From Candidatus Saccharibacteria bacterium UBA4387 (GTDB lineage: Bacteria > Patescibacteriota > Saccharimonadia > Saccharimonadales > Saccharimonadaceae): a stretch of DNA of 17,047 bases. The stretch lies in NCBI GenBank assembly GCA_002391075.1, contig DGRN01000002.1, positions 1 to 17,047 on the forward strand, given 5' to 3'. The translations under genes were made by a program, and so were the position numbers. Of this stretch, positions 1 through 7,008 are shown piece after piece. A model generated the notes under the pieces. The model searched no databases, was not told the DNA's origin, and was given only the letters and a program-made list of their open reading frames with translations. Positions within the stretch are counted from its first letter, which is position 1. Each line of letters opens with the position of its first letter.

Positions 1-174
1 TTCCATAGCCTCGAGGATCGACTCGTAAAAGATTATTTTAGGGCAGAAAGTGAAAAAGGGATCGAGTCGACACTGCGAATTTTGACTAAGAAGCCGATTG
101 TTGCGGAAGATTTGGAAAACGTTAACAATCCCCGCGCGAGAAGTGCGAAATTGCGAGCAGCAGAGAAGATCTAG
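1..174 (+). CDS. rsmH: 16S rRNA (cytosine1402-N4)-methyltransferase RsmH, C-terminal fragment
   Basis: Only the last 57 residues lie in the window, reading in frame from base 1 to TAG at 172-174. The visible part opens with FHSLEDRLVKDYF and continues through LTKKPI, then NPRARSAKLRAAEKI. These are the hallmark C-terminal blocks of RsmH (MraW), the SAM-dependent enzyme that methylates N4 of C1402 in the 16S rRNA decoding centre. The gene normally heads the division and cell wall (dcw) cluster just before ftsL and ftsI, which is the order seen here. The N-terminal SAM-binding domain and the start lie outside the window. The fragment shows no frameshift or truncation at its C-terminus. Confidence 0.93.
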   Translation, partial: FHSLEDRLVKDYFRAESEKGIESTLRILTKKPIVAEDLENVNNPRARSAKLRAAEKI

Positions 175-241
175 CATCTTGTGGAGGCTCGCGAACGCAA
201 ACTCTCGGGCATCGTTAAACAAAAACAAAAAAGGAGCCAAT

Positions 242-304
242 ATGGCAAAAATCATCGTGACCAACAGGTCCCGCGCCGAAAAAATCAAGGTTAACTTTCG
301 CTAA
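242..304 (+). CDS. possible 20-aa small protein or leader peptide
   Basis: A 20-codon ORF begins with ATG 6 nt after AAGGAG, a good ribosome binding site, and ends with TAA. The peptide starts MAKIIVTNRSRAEKI, is basic and has no membrane segment. It lies 67 nt after rsmH. A GC-rich hairpin follows directly (CCGGCCG at 313-319 with CGGCCGG at 333-339). Site, start and hairpin are seen directly; translation and function are not known. It could be a leader peptide acting on the genes downstream, a free small protein, or chance. I do not recognise a family. Confidence 0.35.
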   Translation: MAKIIVTNRSRAEKIKVNFR

Positions 305-345
305 CTGAGAGCCGGCCGATTTCCGCAAGGAGCGGCCGGTGCGCG

Positions 346-368
346 AAAAAAGTCGGGCTTGCGACTTT
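346..368 (-). terminator. intrinsic terminator on the minus strand
   Basis: Read on the minus strand, a 7-bp stem AAAGTCG (368-362) pairs with CGACTTT (355-349) around a CAAGCC loop, followed by three more T, giving a run of six T overall. On the plus strand no T run follows the hairpin. It therefore looks like a terminator for a leftward transcript starting somewhere in 400-650, not for rsmH. Confidence 0.5.
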
Positions 369-401
369 AAACCGAGCCAACCACAACTCATTTGATAATT
401 T

Positions 402-509
402 TTATTTTGACCGATAAAACAATCTTTTTGAGTAGTAAAATTTTGACCTACATGCCCCGGTTGCGGGGTACCTAATGGGTGAAGTTTTGCGGAGTGTGTA
501 GTAAAACAT
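402..509 (-). CDS. possible 35-aa minus-strand small protein
   Basis: On the minus strand a perfect AAGGAGG (527-521) stands 11 nt before ATG at 509. The ORF runs 35 codons to TAA and is followed by the minus-strand terminator at 346-368. The peptide begins MFYYTLRKTSPIRYP, is rich in Tyr, Arg and Lys, and has two similar F-Y-Y stretches because the DNA itself is repetitive (GGTCAAAAT recurs). No leftward promoter is visible. The AAGGAGG is also one arm of a plus-strand hairpin (CTCCT/AGGAG), so it could be a structural element of the ftsL leader instead. I recognise no family. Confidence 0.25.
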   Translation of the reverse strand: MFYYTLRKTSPIRYPATGACRSKFYYSKRLFYRSK

Positions 510-649
510 ATATATTTTGACCTCCTTGGTAGGAGCTGGGAGTTTCTCTTGTCTCCCAGCTACCGCCAAGCCTTGAATGTCTCGAATAGGGCCAGGTGGC
601 CTGTTTTGTGGGCAGAAAACAAAAACAAAAAGGAAAAAGAAAAACAAAG

Positions 650-1012
650 ATGTCTACATTTGCAACAAGAAGGATGGCGAGTACTTCGCGTAGCAGTGCG
701 ACTTGGGGCCGTAACCGGAATGCGGTTCGTTACGATTCGAAGGTAACGCTCGGTCCGATTAGTCATACGATTACCGTGGTACTGATTTTGCTGCTGCTGG
801 GCTTTATCTATCTGACGCAAAGTGCGAAAGTGGCCAGTTTTGATGTTGGTCTAGCAGAGGCTAATAGCGAGATTGCGAATCTTGAGGTGCAGAGGGATGC
901 GCTGGCGGTAGAAAATGCGAAAATAACCGCGGCGGCCTCGAGTGAAGATACGAACGAAGTGGCGGCGAGAATGGTTGAGGCGCACAGTTCGGATTTCGTG
1001 ACGGCGCATTAG
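650..1012 (+). CDS. ftsL: FtsL-like single-pass division protein
   Basis: The 120-residue protein has a basic, Ser/Arg-rich cytoplasmic tail (residues 1-35), one membrane helix (about 39-56) and a short extracytoplasmic coiled coil (about 63-93, heptad-like Leu/Ala/Glu pattern). That architecture, the length and the place between rsmH and ftsI match FtsL, the bitopic partner of FtsB and FtsQ that activates FtsWI at the septum. FtsL sequences diverge quickly, so the call rests on shape and position. ATG 650 is chosen because the Arg/Ser-rich tail starts naturally there; the nearest AGGA (631-634) is far upstream. A GTG at 596 in frame, with AGGG before it, would add 18 residues encoded by the A-rich leader and seems less likely. 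Confidence 0.72.
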   Translation: MSTFATRRMASTSRSSATWGRNRNAVRYDSKVTLGPISHTITVVLILLLLGFIYLTQSAKVASFDVGLAEANSEIANLEVQRDALAVENAKITAAASSEDTNEVAARMVEAHSSDFVTAH

Positions 1013-1021
1013 CTTTTGCGC

Positions 1022-1027
1022 TATAAT
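1022..1027 (+). promoter_or_regulatory. -10 box placed for leaderless ftsI transcription
   Basis: TATAAT lies exactly 6 nt before ATG 1034, so a normal start point would fall on the ATG itself. The best -35 match is weak (GTGACG at 998-1003, 18-nt spacer). No Shine-Dalgarno sequence precedes any candidate ftsI start. This suggests an internal promoter making a leaderless ftsI-mraY-ftsW-murG message. Confidence 0.45.
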
Positions 1028-1033
1028 ATGAAT

Positions 1034-2785
1034 ATGATTAAGCTTACGCGAAAACAGCGCGGTGAGTTGTTGAAGATAGTGCCGGTTTTGGTTTTCTTGA
1101 TTGTGGGGATTAGACTTTTTGATGTTCAGATTTTGCGCCATGATGATTATGTAAAGAAGGCGAGCGCGGTGCGCGTGAAGCAGTTCGAGATTTTGGCGAA
1201 GCGCGGCGAAATCTATATGATGAACGGCGAAGACGATGTGACGCCCTTGGTCTTGAACGAGCGAACTTGGACTATTTTTATTGATCCGAGTTATGTAGCG
1301 GATAAGAATTCTGTACAGGTCGAATTGACGAAGATTCTGGGCGATCAAATGATAACGACGTGGGATAAAGTTTGGTCGAATATGCAGAATATGTATGTTG
1401 AGGTTGCGAAAAATGTCGGCTATGAAACGGCGATGGCAGTGAAAGAGGCGAATTTGCGCGGAGTAGGGCGCAAGGAGACGTCGCGGCGTGCTTATCCAGC
1501 GGGCGGCTTGGCTAGTCAGGTGGTTGGCTTTATTAATGCGGAAGGCACGGCGTCGGGAATTGAGGGTTCGCAGAATGAGCGTCTGACAGGTACGGATGGT
1601 ATGCTGAAGACCGTGACGGACGTGAATTCGATTCCGCTTTCGATTGGCGACGAACATATCGAAGAACCGGCGAAAGATGGCGAAACTTTGGTGCTGACTT
1701 TGGATGAAAATATTCAGCGAAAAGTTGAAAAAGTGCTAAAAACGGCGACCGATAATTCTGGAGGGGCGATTTCTGCGGCTAGCGCGCTGATTATGAATCC
1801 GAATTCGGGACGTATCTACGCGATGGCGAACTATCCGAGTTATGATCCGGAAAGATACTGGGAAGTGAAAGATATGAGTCTGTATACGAATCGGACCACG
1901 GAGGCGGCCTATGAGCCGGCGTCGGTATGTAAGACATTTATTTATGCGGCGGCTTTGCAGGAAGGCAAGATTTCGCCAGACGATACGTATACGAATAACG
2001 GTTGCACGGATGTCGATGATAGGGTGATGTGTAATGCTAACAAAACGCTAAAGCACGGCGTAATAAATTTTCGGACGGCGCTAGACTATTCGTTTAATAC
2101 CGGAAGTATTGAGGTGCTGCGGCGAATTGGCGATGGGCGCATTTCGAAGGCGGCGCGAATGACGATGTATAACTATTTGACTGATACTTTTAGGCTGGGG
2201 AAGCGCACGGGCGTGGAAGTTTACGAGGCGACTGGCAAAATTATTAGTCCAGAAGAGGATGAGGGTAACGCGGTGCGTTATGCTAACATGACTTTTGGTC
2301 AGGGTATGAGCTTGACGATGGTGCAGATTGCGTCGGCGTTTTCGTCGATTGTGAACGGCGGGAAGTATTATCAGCCGACTTTGCTGGCTGGGACGATGCA
2401 GAATGATAAGTTTGTGCGCGATGAGCAGAAAGAGGCTGTGAGCATGACGATTTCGGAGCAGACTAGTGCCACGATGCGCGATATGTTGCGCGAGGTGCGC
2501 AGTGTGAATGGCGGCGCAGGTGATTTGCCGGGTTATGCGGTCGGCGTGAAGACTGGTACGGCGCAGACCGTGGACGAGAAAACGGGTACATATTCGGACA
2601 ATAAAACGATTGCCGGCGCTTTGGGCTTTGGTGGAAGCGCGCGCGAAGGCGCTCTGCCAGAATACGTAATTATGATAAGATTAGATGGTAACAAGGTGCT
2701 GTGGGGCGCGTCCGATGCGGTGCCGATTTTTACGGAACTCAGCAATTATATGTTGGAATATTTAAGGATTGAACCAGTAAAATAA
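1034..2785 (+). CDS. ftsI: septal peptidoglycan transpeptidase FtsI (class B penicillin-binding protein)
   Basis: The 583-residue protein crosslinks septal peptidoglycan outside the membrane. It has a short basic N-tail, one membrane anchor (about 13-35), a dimerisation/pedestal domain opening with KRGEIYMMNG, and the transpeptidase domain. The three active-site motifs are present: SVCK with the nucleophilic serine at about 297, SFN at about 353-355, and KTGTAQT at about 506. There is no PASTA domain. It follows the ftsL-like gene by 21 nt and precedes mraY by 12 nt. Start choice is uncertain: TTG 1016, ATG 1028 and ATG 1034 are in frame and none has a ribosome binding site. ATG 1034 is favoured because TATAAT ends 6 nt before it. 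Family call is firm; FtsI rather than another class B PBP follows from context. Confidence 0.93.
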   Translation: MIKLTRKQRGELLKIVPVLVFLIVGIRLFDVQILRHDDYVKKASAVRVKQFEILAKRGEIYMMNGEDDVTPLVLNERTWTIFIDPSYVADKNSVQVELTKILGDQMITTWDKVWSNMQNMYVEVAKNVGYETAMAVKEANLRGVGRKETSRRAYPAGGLASQVVGFINAEGTASGIEGSQNERLTGTDGMLKTVTDVNSIPLSIGDEHIEEPAKDGETLVLTLDENIQRKVEKVLKTATDNSGGAISAASALIMNPNSGRIYAMANYPSYDPERYWEVKDMSLYTNRTTEAAYEPASVCKTFIYAAALQEGKISPDDTYTNNGCTDVDDRVMCNANKTLKHGVINFRTALDYSFNTGSIEVLRRIGDGRISKAARMTMYNYLTDTFRLGKRTGVEVYEATGKIISPEEDEGNAVRYANMTFGQGMSLTMVQIASAFSSIVNGGKYYQPTLLAGTMQNDKFVRDEQKEAVSMTISEQTSATMRDMLREVRSVNGGAGDLPGYAVGVKTGTAQTVDEKTGTYSDNKTIAGALGFGGSAREGALPEYVIMIRLDGNKVLWGASDAVPIFTELSNYMLEYLRIEPVK

Positions 2786-2797
2786 AGAAAGGAAAAG

Positions 2798-3829
2798 ATG
2801 TTCAGCGATATCAATAGGAATATGGGGTACGAATTCATTGTTGCGATGGCTTCGTTTTTGCTGGCAATGTTGCTGACGCCGATTTATACGCATTTTGCAT
2901 ACAAGCATAAGCTGTGGAAGCGACAAAAAACGGTTGCGGTGACGGGCGAAAAACTGACCGTGATGAATAAGTTGCATGCGAAGAAGATCAAGCGGCATTT
3001 TCCGACGATGGCGGGCATGATTATGCTGGTGACGGTGCCGGTAGTTGTGCTGTCGTGCCATTGTTTGAATCGTGGGCAGACCTGGTTGGCGCTGGCAGCC
3101 TTTATGGGCGGCGGCATGATCGGTTTGATCGACGATGCGATTAATCTGTTTGGTAAAAATTCGGCGGCGGGATTGCGCGCGCCGGTGAAGTTTGCGATGA
3201 TTACGGCGCTCGGTTTGGCGTTAGGCTGGTTTTTCTCGGTCAAGTTGGGCTGGACGTCGATAAAAATTCCATATCTTGGCTCGTTTGAATTGGGGACGAT
3301 TGGCATGACTTTGGTCTTTGCCTTTGCGGTGGTGGCGACGGGCAATGCGGTGAATATTTCTGATGGTCTCGATGGTTTGGCGGGCGGTTTGGCGATGATG
3401 GCTTACGGTGCGTATGGAATTATTGCGTTGCTGCAAGAGCAGTGGTATTTGGCCGGTTTCTGCTTTATTGTGGTTGGCGCGTTGCTGTCGTATATTTGGT
3501 TTAATATCTATCCGGCGCGATTTATGATGGGTGATACGGGGTCGTTCGCGCTTGGTGCCGGCTTGGGTGTTGTTTCGATGATGACGAATTCGTTCTTCTT
3601 GCTGCCGGTGATCGGCTTGTTGTTCGTAGTTGAGGCGGGTAGCTCGCTATTGCAGATTATGTCGAAGAAGTTTTTCCATCGCAAGATTTTTATTAGCGCT
3701 CCTTTTCATCATCATCTCGAGGCGAAAGGCTGGGAAGAAACTAAAATCGTGCAGCGTTTTTGGGTGATTGGTGGTATTTTGGCGATGATGGGCGTGTTCT
3801 TGGCAATGGGTGGGGGTATTATTCGCTGA
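2798..3829 (+). CDS. mraY: phospho-N-acetylmuramoyl-pentapeptide transferase MraY
   Basis: This 343-residue, roughly ten-helix membrane enzyme transfers phospho-MurNAc-pentapeptide from UDP to undecaprenyl phosphate to make lipid I. Seen in the sequence: the aspartate pair at D112-D113 (IDDAINLFG), NAVNISDGLDGLAGG at 183-197, the MGDTGSFALG block with the third catalytic Asp near 246, and the histidine cluster FHHHLEAKGW at about 303-312. All are MraY signatures, and the length is normal. ATG 2798 follows AAGGA with good spacing, 12 nt after ftsI. Its stop TGA shares one base with the ftsW start (TGATG), suggesting translational coupling. Confidence 0.97.
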   Translation: MFSDINRNMGYEFIVAMASFLLAMLLTPIYTHFAYKHKLWKRQKTVAVTGEKLTVMNKLHAKKIKRHFPTMAGMIMLVTVPVVVLSCHCLNRGQTWLALAAFMGGGMIGLIDDAINLFGKNSAAGLRAPVKFAMITALGLALGWFFSVKLGWTSIKIPYLGSFELGTIGMTLVFAFAVVATGNAVNISDGLDGLAGGLAMMAYGAYGIIALLQEQWYLAGFCFIVVGALLSYIWFNIYPARFMMGDTGSFALGAGLGVVSMMTNSFFLLPVIGLLFVVEAGSSLLQIMSKKFFHRKIFISAPFHHHLEAKGWEETKIVQRFWVIGGILAMMGVFLAMGGGIIR

Positions 3830-5028
3830 TGAGAAAACACAAACCGGATTTTGTGATTGCGCTTTTGGTTTTGACGCTGATGGCGATAAGCTTGATCGTG
3901 ATTTATGCGATTGGGCCGAGGGTTGCGCAGTTTGAAAATAGTCAGAATGGCGGCAGTTTGGACGAGATGTATTTTGCACGCCATCATATTTTTTCGGTGC
4001 TGATGTCGATTGGCGCTTTGGCGGCTGGTTATCTGTTTAAGCACGAGTGGGTGAAGAAATTTGGACAAAAAATATTGATTGCAGGTTTTGTGCTGTGCTT
4101 CTTGGTGATTGTTTTGGGGCGAATGGGAAGTTCGCTGGTGTTGTGTGATTTGGGTGCTTGCCGTGCGTTTAGGGTGCCGGGGCTTGGTATTGGCTTTCAG
4201 CCGGCGGAATTGGTGAAGATTGGCGTGCTGCTATATGTTTCGTACTTGGTTGCGGATCGTAACCGGCGCAAATTGCTCGATAAGAGTGAATTTTGGGTGC
4301 CTGTAGGCGTAGTAATGCTTTGCGTGGCGATTTTTGTGGCGTGGGGTCTGAAGGATTTTGGTAGCACAGTGGTGATTTTCACGATGGTGATGTCGATGAT
4401 GTGGCTCGGTGGAGTCAGCGCGAAGAATATGGCGATTTTTGTGGCGGTTGCTTTGCTGGGGGCGGGGATTTTGATTGTGATTGCGCCGCATCGTTTGGCG
4501 CGTTTGGCGAATTTCAATAATGAATCTGGCGATACGCATCACATAGACAACTCTTTGCTCGGCATGGGCACGGGCGGCCTGATGGGTGTTGGTTTGGGTA
4601 ATAGCGTGCAGACGACTGGGTATTTGCCAGAAGCGCTAAGCGATTCGATTTTCTCAGTGGTTGGTGAAATTTGGGGCTTTGTCGGAACGATGGCAGTAAT
4701 GATGATTTATGTGGCGATTTCGTTCAGGTTGTTGGATGTGTCGCGCAAAACGGAAGATTTAGAGAATTCGATGTATGTGGTAGGGGTTTTTGCGTGGTTG
4801 ATTGCGCATGTTATAATTAACGTAGGGGGAATGACGGGTATAATCCCGATGAAAGGTATTACTTTGCCATTCTTGAGCTATGGCGGTACTAGCATGCTGT
4901 TTGTGGCCTATGCGGTCGGTACTGCATTTCAGCTGTCTGGATGGACGAAAAGGGAAATAGTAGATGAAGATTCTGGTAGTAGGCGGGGGCAGCGGCGGAC
5001 ACGTTACGCCAGTCATCGCCGCGGTTAG
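3829..5028 (+). CDS. ftsW: SEDS-family septal peptidoglycan polymerase FtsW
   Basis: The 399-residue polytopic membrane protein polymerises lipid II into glycan strands and pairs with FtsI. SEDS signatures are visible: FQPAELVKIGVLLY (about 123-136), LKDFGSTVVI (about 174-183), LPEALSDSIFSVVGE (266-280) containing the conserved Asp, and ITLPFLSYGGTSML (about 344-357). Residues 1-370 look complete. The last 21 or so residues form a hydrophilic Arg-rich tail encoded in the 65 nt that also encode the start of MurG in another frame. ATG 3829 overlaps the mraY stop by one base. FtsW rather than RodA is inferred from position between mraY and murG. Confidence 0.95.
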   Translation: MRKHKPDFVIALLVLTLMAISLIVIYAIGPRVAQFENSQNGGSLDEMYFARHHIFSVLMSIGALAAGYLFKHEWVKKFGQKILIAGFVLCFLVIVLGRMGSSLVLCDLGACRAFRVPGLGIGFQPAELVKIGVLLYVSYLVADRNRRKLLDKSEFWVPVGVVMLCVAIFVAWGLKDFGSTVVIFTMVMSMMWLGGVSAKNMAIFVAVALLGAGILIVIAPHRLARLANFNNESGDTHHIDNSLLGMGTGGLMGVGLGNSVQTTGYLPEALSDSIFSVVGEIWGFVGTMAVMMIYVAISFRLLDVSRKTEDLENSMYVVGVFAWLIAHVIINVGGMTGIIPMKGITLPFLSYGGTSMLFVAYAVGTAFQLSGWTKREIVDEDSGSRRGQRRTRYASHRRG

Positions 5029-6136
5029 GGAAATTTGGAACAGGCATCCGGGAGCCGTAATTGAGTTCTGGACCGATAAAAAATATTTCCGAAACGTCCG
5101 AAAAATTGCGATTGATGGCGGGTTGAATCTGAAGGTAAAGAAAATTGCGGCTGGAAAGTTGCGCCGCTATACGAATTTTACTTTCATGATGTATTTGTCG
5201 CATTTTGATATCGTGCTAAAGAATATTATTGATTTCTTCAAGATTGCGGTCGGCTTTTTTCAGGCCTTCGGGCGTTTGGTTTTCCTGCGGCCGGATGCGA
5301 TATTTTTGAAAGGCGGTTACGTGTGCTTGCCAGTAGGTTATGCGGCGCGGATTTTGCATATTCCGTATGTGATTCATGATAGTGACGCGACGCCGGGTTT
5401 GGCGAATCGCTTGCTGTCGAAGAAGGCGACGAAGATTGCGACTGGTATGCCATTGAAGTATTACAAATATGATGAGAGTCGGGCGGAATGGACGGGGATT
5501 CCGGTGGCGGCTGAGTTTACGCCGGTAAGCGCGGCGAAGCAACGAAAATATAAGAAAGAGCTTGGCTTCGATACTGATGCACCACTGACGGTGGTGACAG
5601 GCGGGAGCTTGGGTGCGCAGACGATAAATTTTGCAGTGCGCGAAATTCTGCCGCAGATGCTGAAAAAATCTAGCGTGCTGCTGGTGGCTGGGCGCGAGCG
5701 CTATCCGGAAATGTTGGATTTGAAGAGCTATGAAAAATGGGAGAAAGGTGTGCTTTGCTCGAATTTTCGGATGCTGGAATTTTCGGGCGAAATGTGGAAG
5801 CTGTTTGCGGCGGCCGACTTGGTGATTAGTCGGGCTGGCGCATCGACAATGACGGAACTTTCGGCGATGAAGAAAGCGGTAATTATGGTGCCGAATCATA
5901 AATTGCCGGGCTATCATCAGGTAAAGAATGCGAAGACTTATGCGGACGCGAATGCGGCTTTGGTCGTGTCTGACGACGCGATGTCGAAAGATCCGAAAAA
6001 ACTCCTGAAGGCTTTTGACGAGTTGATTAATGACGCTGCGAAAAGGGAAGAGTTGGCGCGGAATTTGGCTGAGTTTTCTAAAGATAATGCGGCAGGACGC
6101 ATTGCTGACATTATTGTTCGTGTGGCGAAGAAATAG
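4964..6136 (+). CDS. murG: UDP-GlcNAc:lipid I N-acetylglucosaminyltransferase MurG
   Basis: The 390-residue GT-B glycosyltransferase adds GlcNAc to lipid I to give lipid II on the cytoplasmic face of the membrane. The N-terminal Gly-rich loop GGGSGGH (7-13) fixes the start at ATG 4964. Other signatures are HDSDATPGLANRLL (138-151), GGSLGAQ (213-219) and SRAGASTMTEL (289-299), followed by PNHKLPGYHQVKNA. The acceptor-side motif is HDSDATPG, where many MurG enzymes have HEQN. The gene overlaps the ftsW 3' end by 65 nt, longer than usual for neighbouring genes. No ligase gene (murC-F) follows; the next gene is an independently promoted pilin. Confidence 0.96.
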   Translation: MKILVVGGGSGGHVTPVIAAVREIWNRHPGAVIEFWTDKKYFRNVRKIAIDGGLNLKVKKIAAGKLRRYTNFTFMMYLSHFDIVLKNIIDFFKIAVGFFQAFGRLVFLRPDAIFLKGGYVCLPVGYAARILHIPYVIHDSDATPGLANRLLSKKATKIATGMPLKYYKYDESRAEWTGIPVAAEFTPVSAAKQRKYKKELGFDTDAPLTVVTGGSLGAQTINFAVREILPQMLKKSSVLLVAGRERYPEMLDLKSYEKWEKGVLCSNFRMLEFSGEMWKLFAAADLVISRAGASTMTELSAMKKAVIMVPNHKLPGYHQVKNAKTYADANAALVVSDDAMSKDPKKLLKAFDELINDAAKREELARNLAEFSKDNAAGRIADIIVRVAKK

Positions 6137-6138
6137 AG

Positions 6139-6144
6139 TATAAT
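6139..6144 (+). promoter_or_regulatory. -10 box of the prepilin gene promoter
   Basis: TATAAT lies 3 nt after the murG stop and 33 nt before the pilin ATG. A second weaker box, CATAAT, lies near 6155. The best -35 is poor (TTGTTC at 6114-6119, 19-nt spacer). Confidence 0.45.
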
Positions 6145-6177
6145 TAAGTTTAAGCATAATTAAAAATAGGAGCATGC

Positions 6178-6762
6178 ATGTTGAAAAGGCAAAATAGAGG
6201 GGGCTTTACAATCATTGAGGTCGTGCTTGTTTTGGCAATTGCTGGCCTTATTTTCTTGATGGTATTTATTGCGTTGCCAGCTTTGCAACGCGGCCAGCGC
6301 AATACGCAACGCAAGAACGATTTGAGTCGTTTCGTGACGGCGATCTCGTCTTATCAAAGCAATAACAATGGAAAGTTGCCTTGGGATGATTCTGGCAGTA
6401 CTGCAAGCGAAGATATATATAAAAACAGCGATTTCGTGAAGAGATATATTATAGCTGGAGGCGATGCTTCTCAGTTTCAGGATCCAGATGGCGAAGATTA
6501 CTGGATAGCGACTGCTTCTGCTGCGAGTGATTGTACAACGGGTTGTACAGGAAACGCCAAGAATACGACTGATGCTGACTTGTCGAAACTAAAATTCTCG
6601 CAAAGTAACCTTAATGGCGTTGGGGGACATCGTATTGTAGCGATTCATAATGCGAAATGCTCCGCTACGGAAGGCACCTATGATCGTTCTTCGGGTAAGC
6701 GTGATTTTGCGTTATTCATGGCGCTCGAAGGCGATTCGATTGCCTGCTCGGATAATCAGTAG
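6178..6762 (+). CDS. type IV prepilin-like protein with class III signal
   Basis: The 194-residue protein has the class III leader MLKRQNRGG followed by FTIIEVVLVLAIAGLIFLM. A prepilin peptidase would cut after Gly9, leaving Phe1 and the conserved Glu5 of the mature pilin, followed by a hydrophobic helix of about 20 residues. The globular domain (about 60-194) has four cysteines (near 119, 123, 161, 190) that could form two disulfides. It fits a type IV pilus major or minor pilin or pseudopilin; no other pilus genes are in the window, so the exact role is open. AGGAG stands 4 nt before ATG 6178. The gene has its own promoter and a perfect terminator, so it is a single-gene unit. Confidence 0.82.
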   Translation: MLKRQNRGGFTIIEVVLVLAIAGLIFLMVFIALPALQRGQRNTQRKNDLSRFVTAISSYQSNNNGKLPWDDSGSTASEDIYKNSDFVKRYIIAGGDASQFQDPDGEDYWIATASAASDCTTGCTGNAKNTTDADLSKLKFSQSNLNGVGGHRIVAIHNAKCSATEGTYDRSSGKRDFALFMALEGDSIACSDNQ

Positions 6763-6770
6763 AATACATA

Positions 6771-6794
6771 AAATAGCGCTTCGGCGCTATTTTT
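6771..6794 (+). terminator. intrinsic terminator after the prepilin gene
   Basis: A perfect 9-bp stem AAATAGCGC/GCGCTATTT closes a TTCG tetraloop and ends in a T run, 9 nt after the stop codon. Confidence 0.9.
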
Positions 6795-6800
6795 GTGGTC

Positions 6801-6829
6801 TTGATTTATGGCGGCCTAAGTGATATAAT
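6801..6829 (+). promoter_or_regulatory. promoter of tRNA-Glu
   Basis: TTGATT (6801-6806), 17-nt spacer, TATAAT (6824-6829), with an extended -10 TG before the box. The tRNA 5' end is 11 nt downstream, so only a very short 5' leader would be removed. Confidence 0.8.
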
Positions 6830-6839
6830 GCTTATATCT

Positions 6840-6916
6840 GGTCACGTCGTCTAGTGGTTAGGACTCCTGGTTTTCATCCAGGCAATCGCGGGTTCGAATC
6901 CCGCCGTGATCACCAG
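6840..6916 (+). tRNA. tRNA-Glu (anticodon UUC), CCA encoded
   Basis: A full cloverleaf can be folded: acceptor GGTCACG/CGTGATC, D arm GTCTAGTGGTTAGGAC, anticodon arm CCTGG-TTTTCAT-CCAGG with anticodon TTC, and T arm GCGGG-TTCGAAT-CCCGC, then discriminator A and an encoded CCA. It reads GAA and GAG. It is a single-gene unit with its own promoter and terminator. Confidence 0.97.
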
Positions 6917-6927
6917 TTAGATTTTAA

Positions 6928-6953
6928 AAACTCTCCTTTTGGAGAGTTTTTTG
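6928..6953 (+). terminator. intrinsic terminator of tRNA-Glu
   Basis: Stem AAAACTCTCC/GGAGAGTTTT with a TTTT loop and a trailing T run, 11 nt after the tRNA. Confidence 0.88.
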
Positions 6954-6981
6954 TATTCTTTCGAGAGGCGGTTCGGCATAT

Positions 6982-7008
6982 AAAAAGCCCCGCCGGCAGT
7001 GGCGGGGC
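6982..7008 (-). terminator. intrinsic terminator of the minus-strand RNA
   Basis: On the minus strand GCCCCGCC pairs perfectly with GGCGGGGC around ACTGCC, then five T. On the plus strand there is no T run after the stem. It faces the tRNA-Glu terminator, so the two units converge. Confidence 0.9.

Larger units (their letters stand above)
175..649. other. 475-bp spacer between rsmH and the ftsL-like gene, with repeats and hairpins
   Basis: The spacer holds the two small ORFs and terminator listed separately. It also has three ATTTTGACC motifs (404-412, 440-448, 514-522); two of them follow GTAGTAAAA (432-440 and 499-507). Hairpins include CCCCG/CGGGG (455-459 with 464-468) and AGCTGGGAG/CTCCCAGCT (534-542 with 553-561). 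A possible plus-strand promoter is TTTGCG (486-491), 17 nt, TATATA (509-514). Both the 20-aa ORF and the ftsL-like gene are preceded by a CAAAAACAAAAA run. Such a long gap is unusual in this otherwise tightly packed block. Confidence 0.6.

Noticed and set aside
4964..5028. Frameshift or sequencing error at the end of ftsW
   Set aside because: Both genes read well: FtsW is complete through its last SEDS motif and MurG starts with its canonical loop, so an error is not required to explain the overlap.
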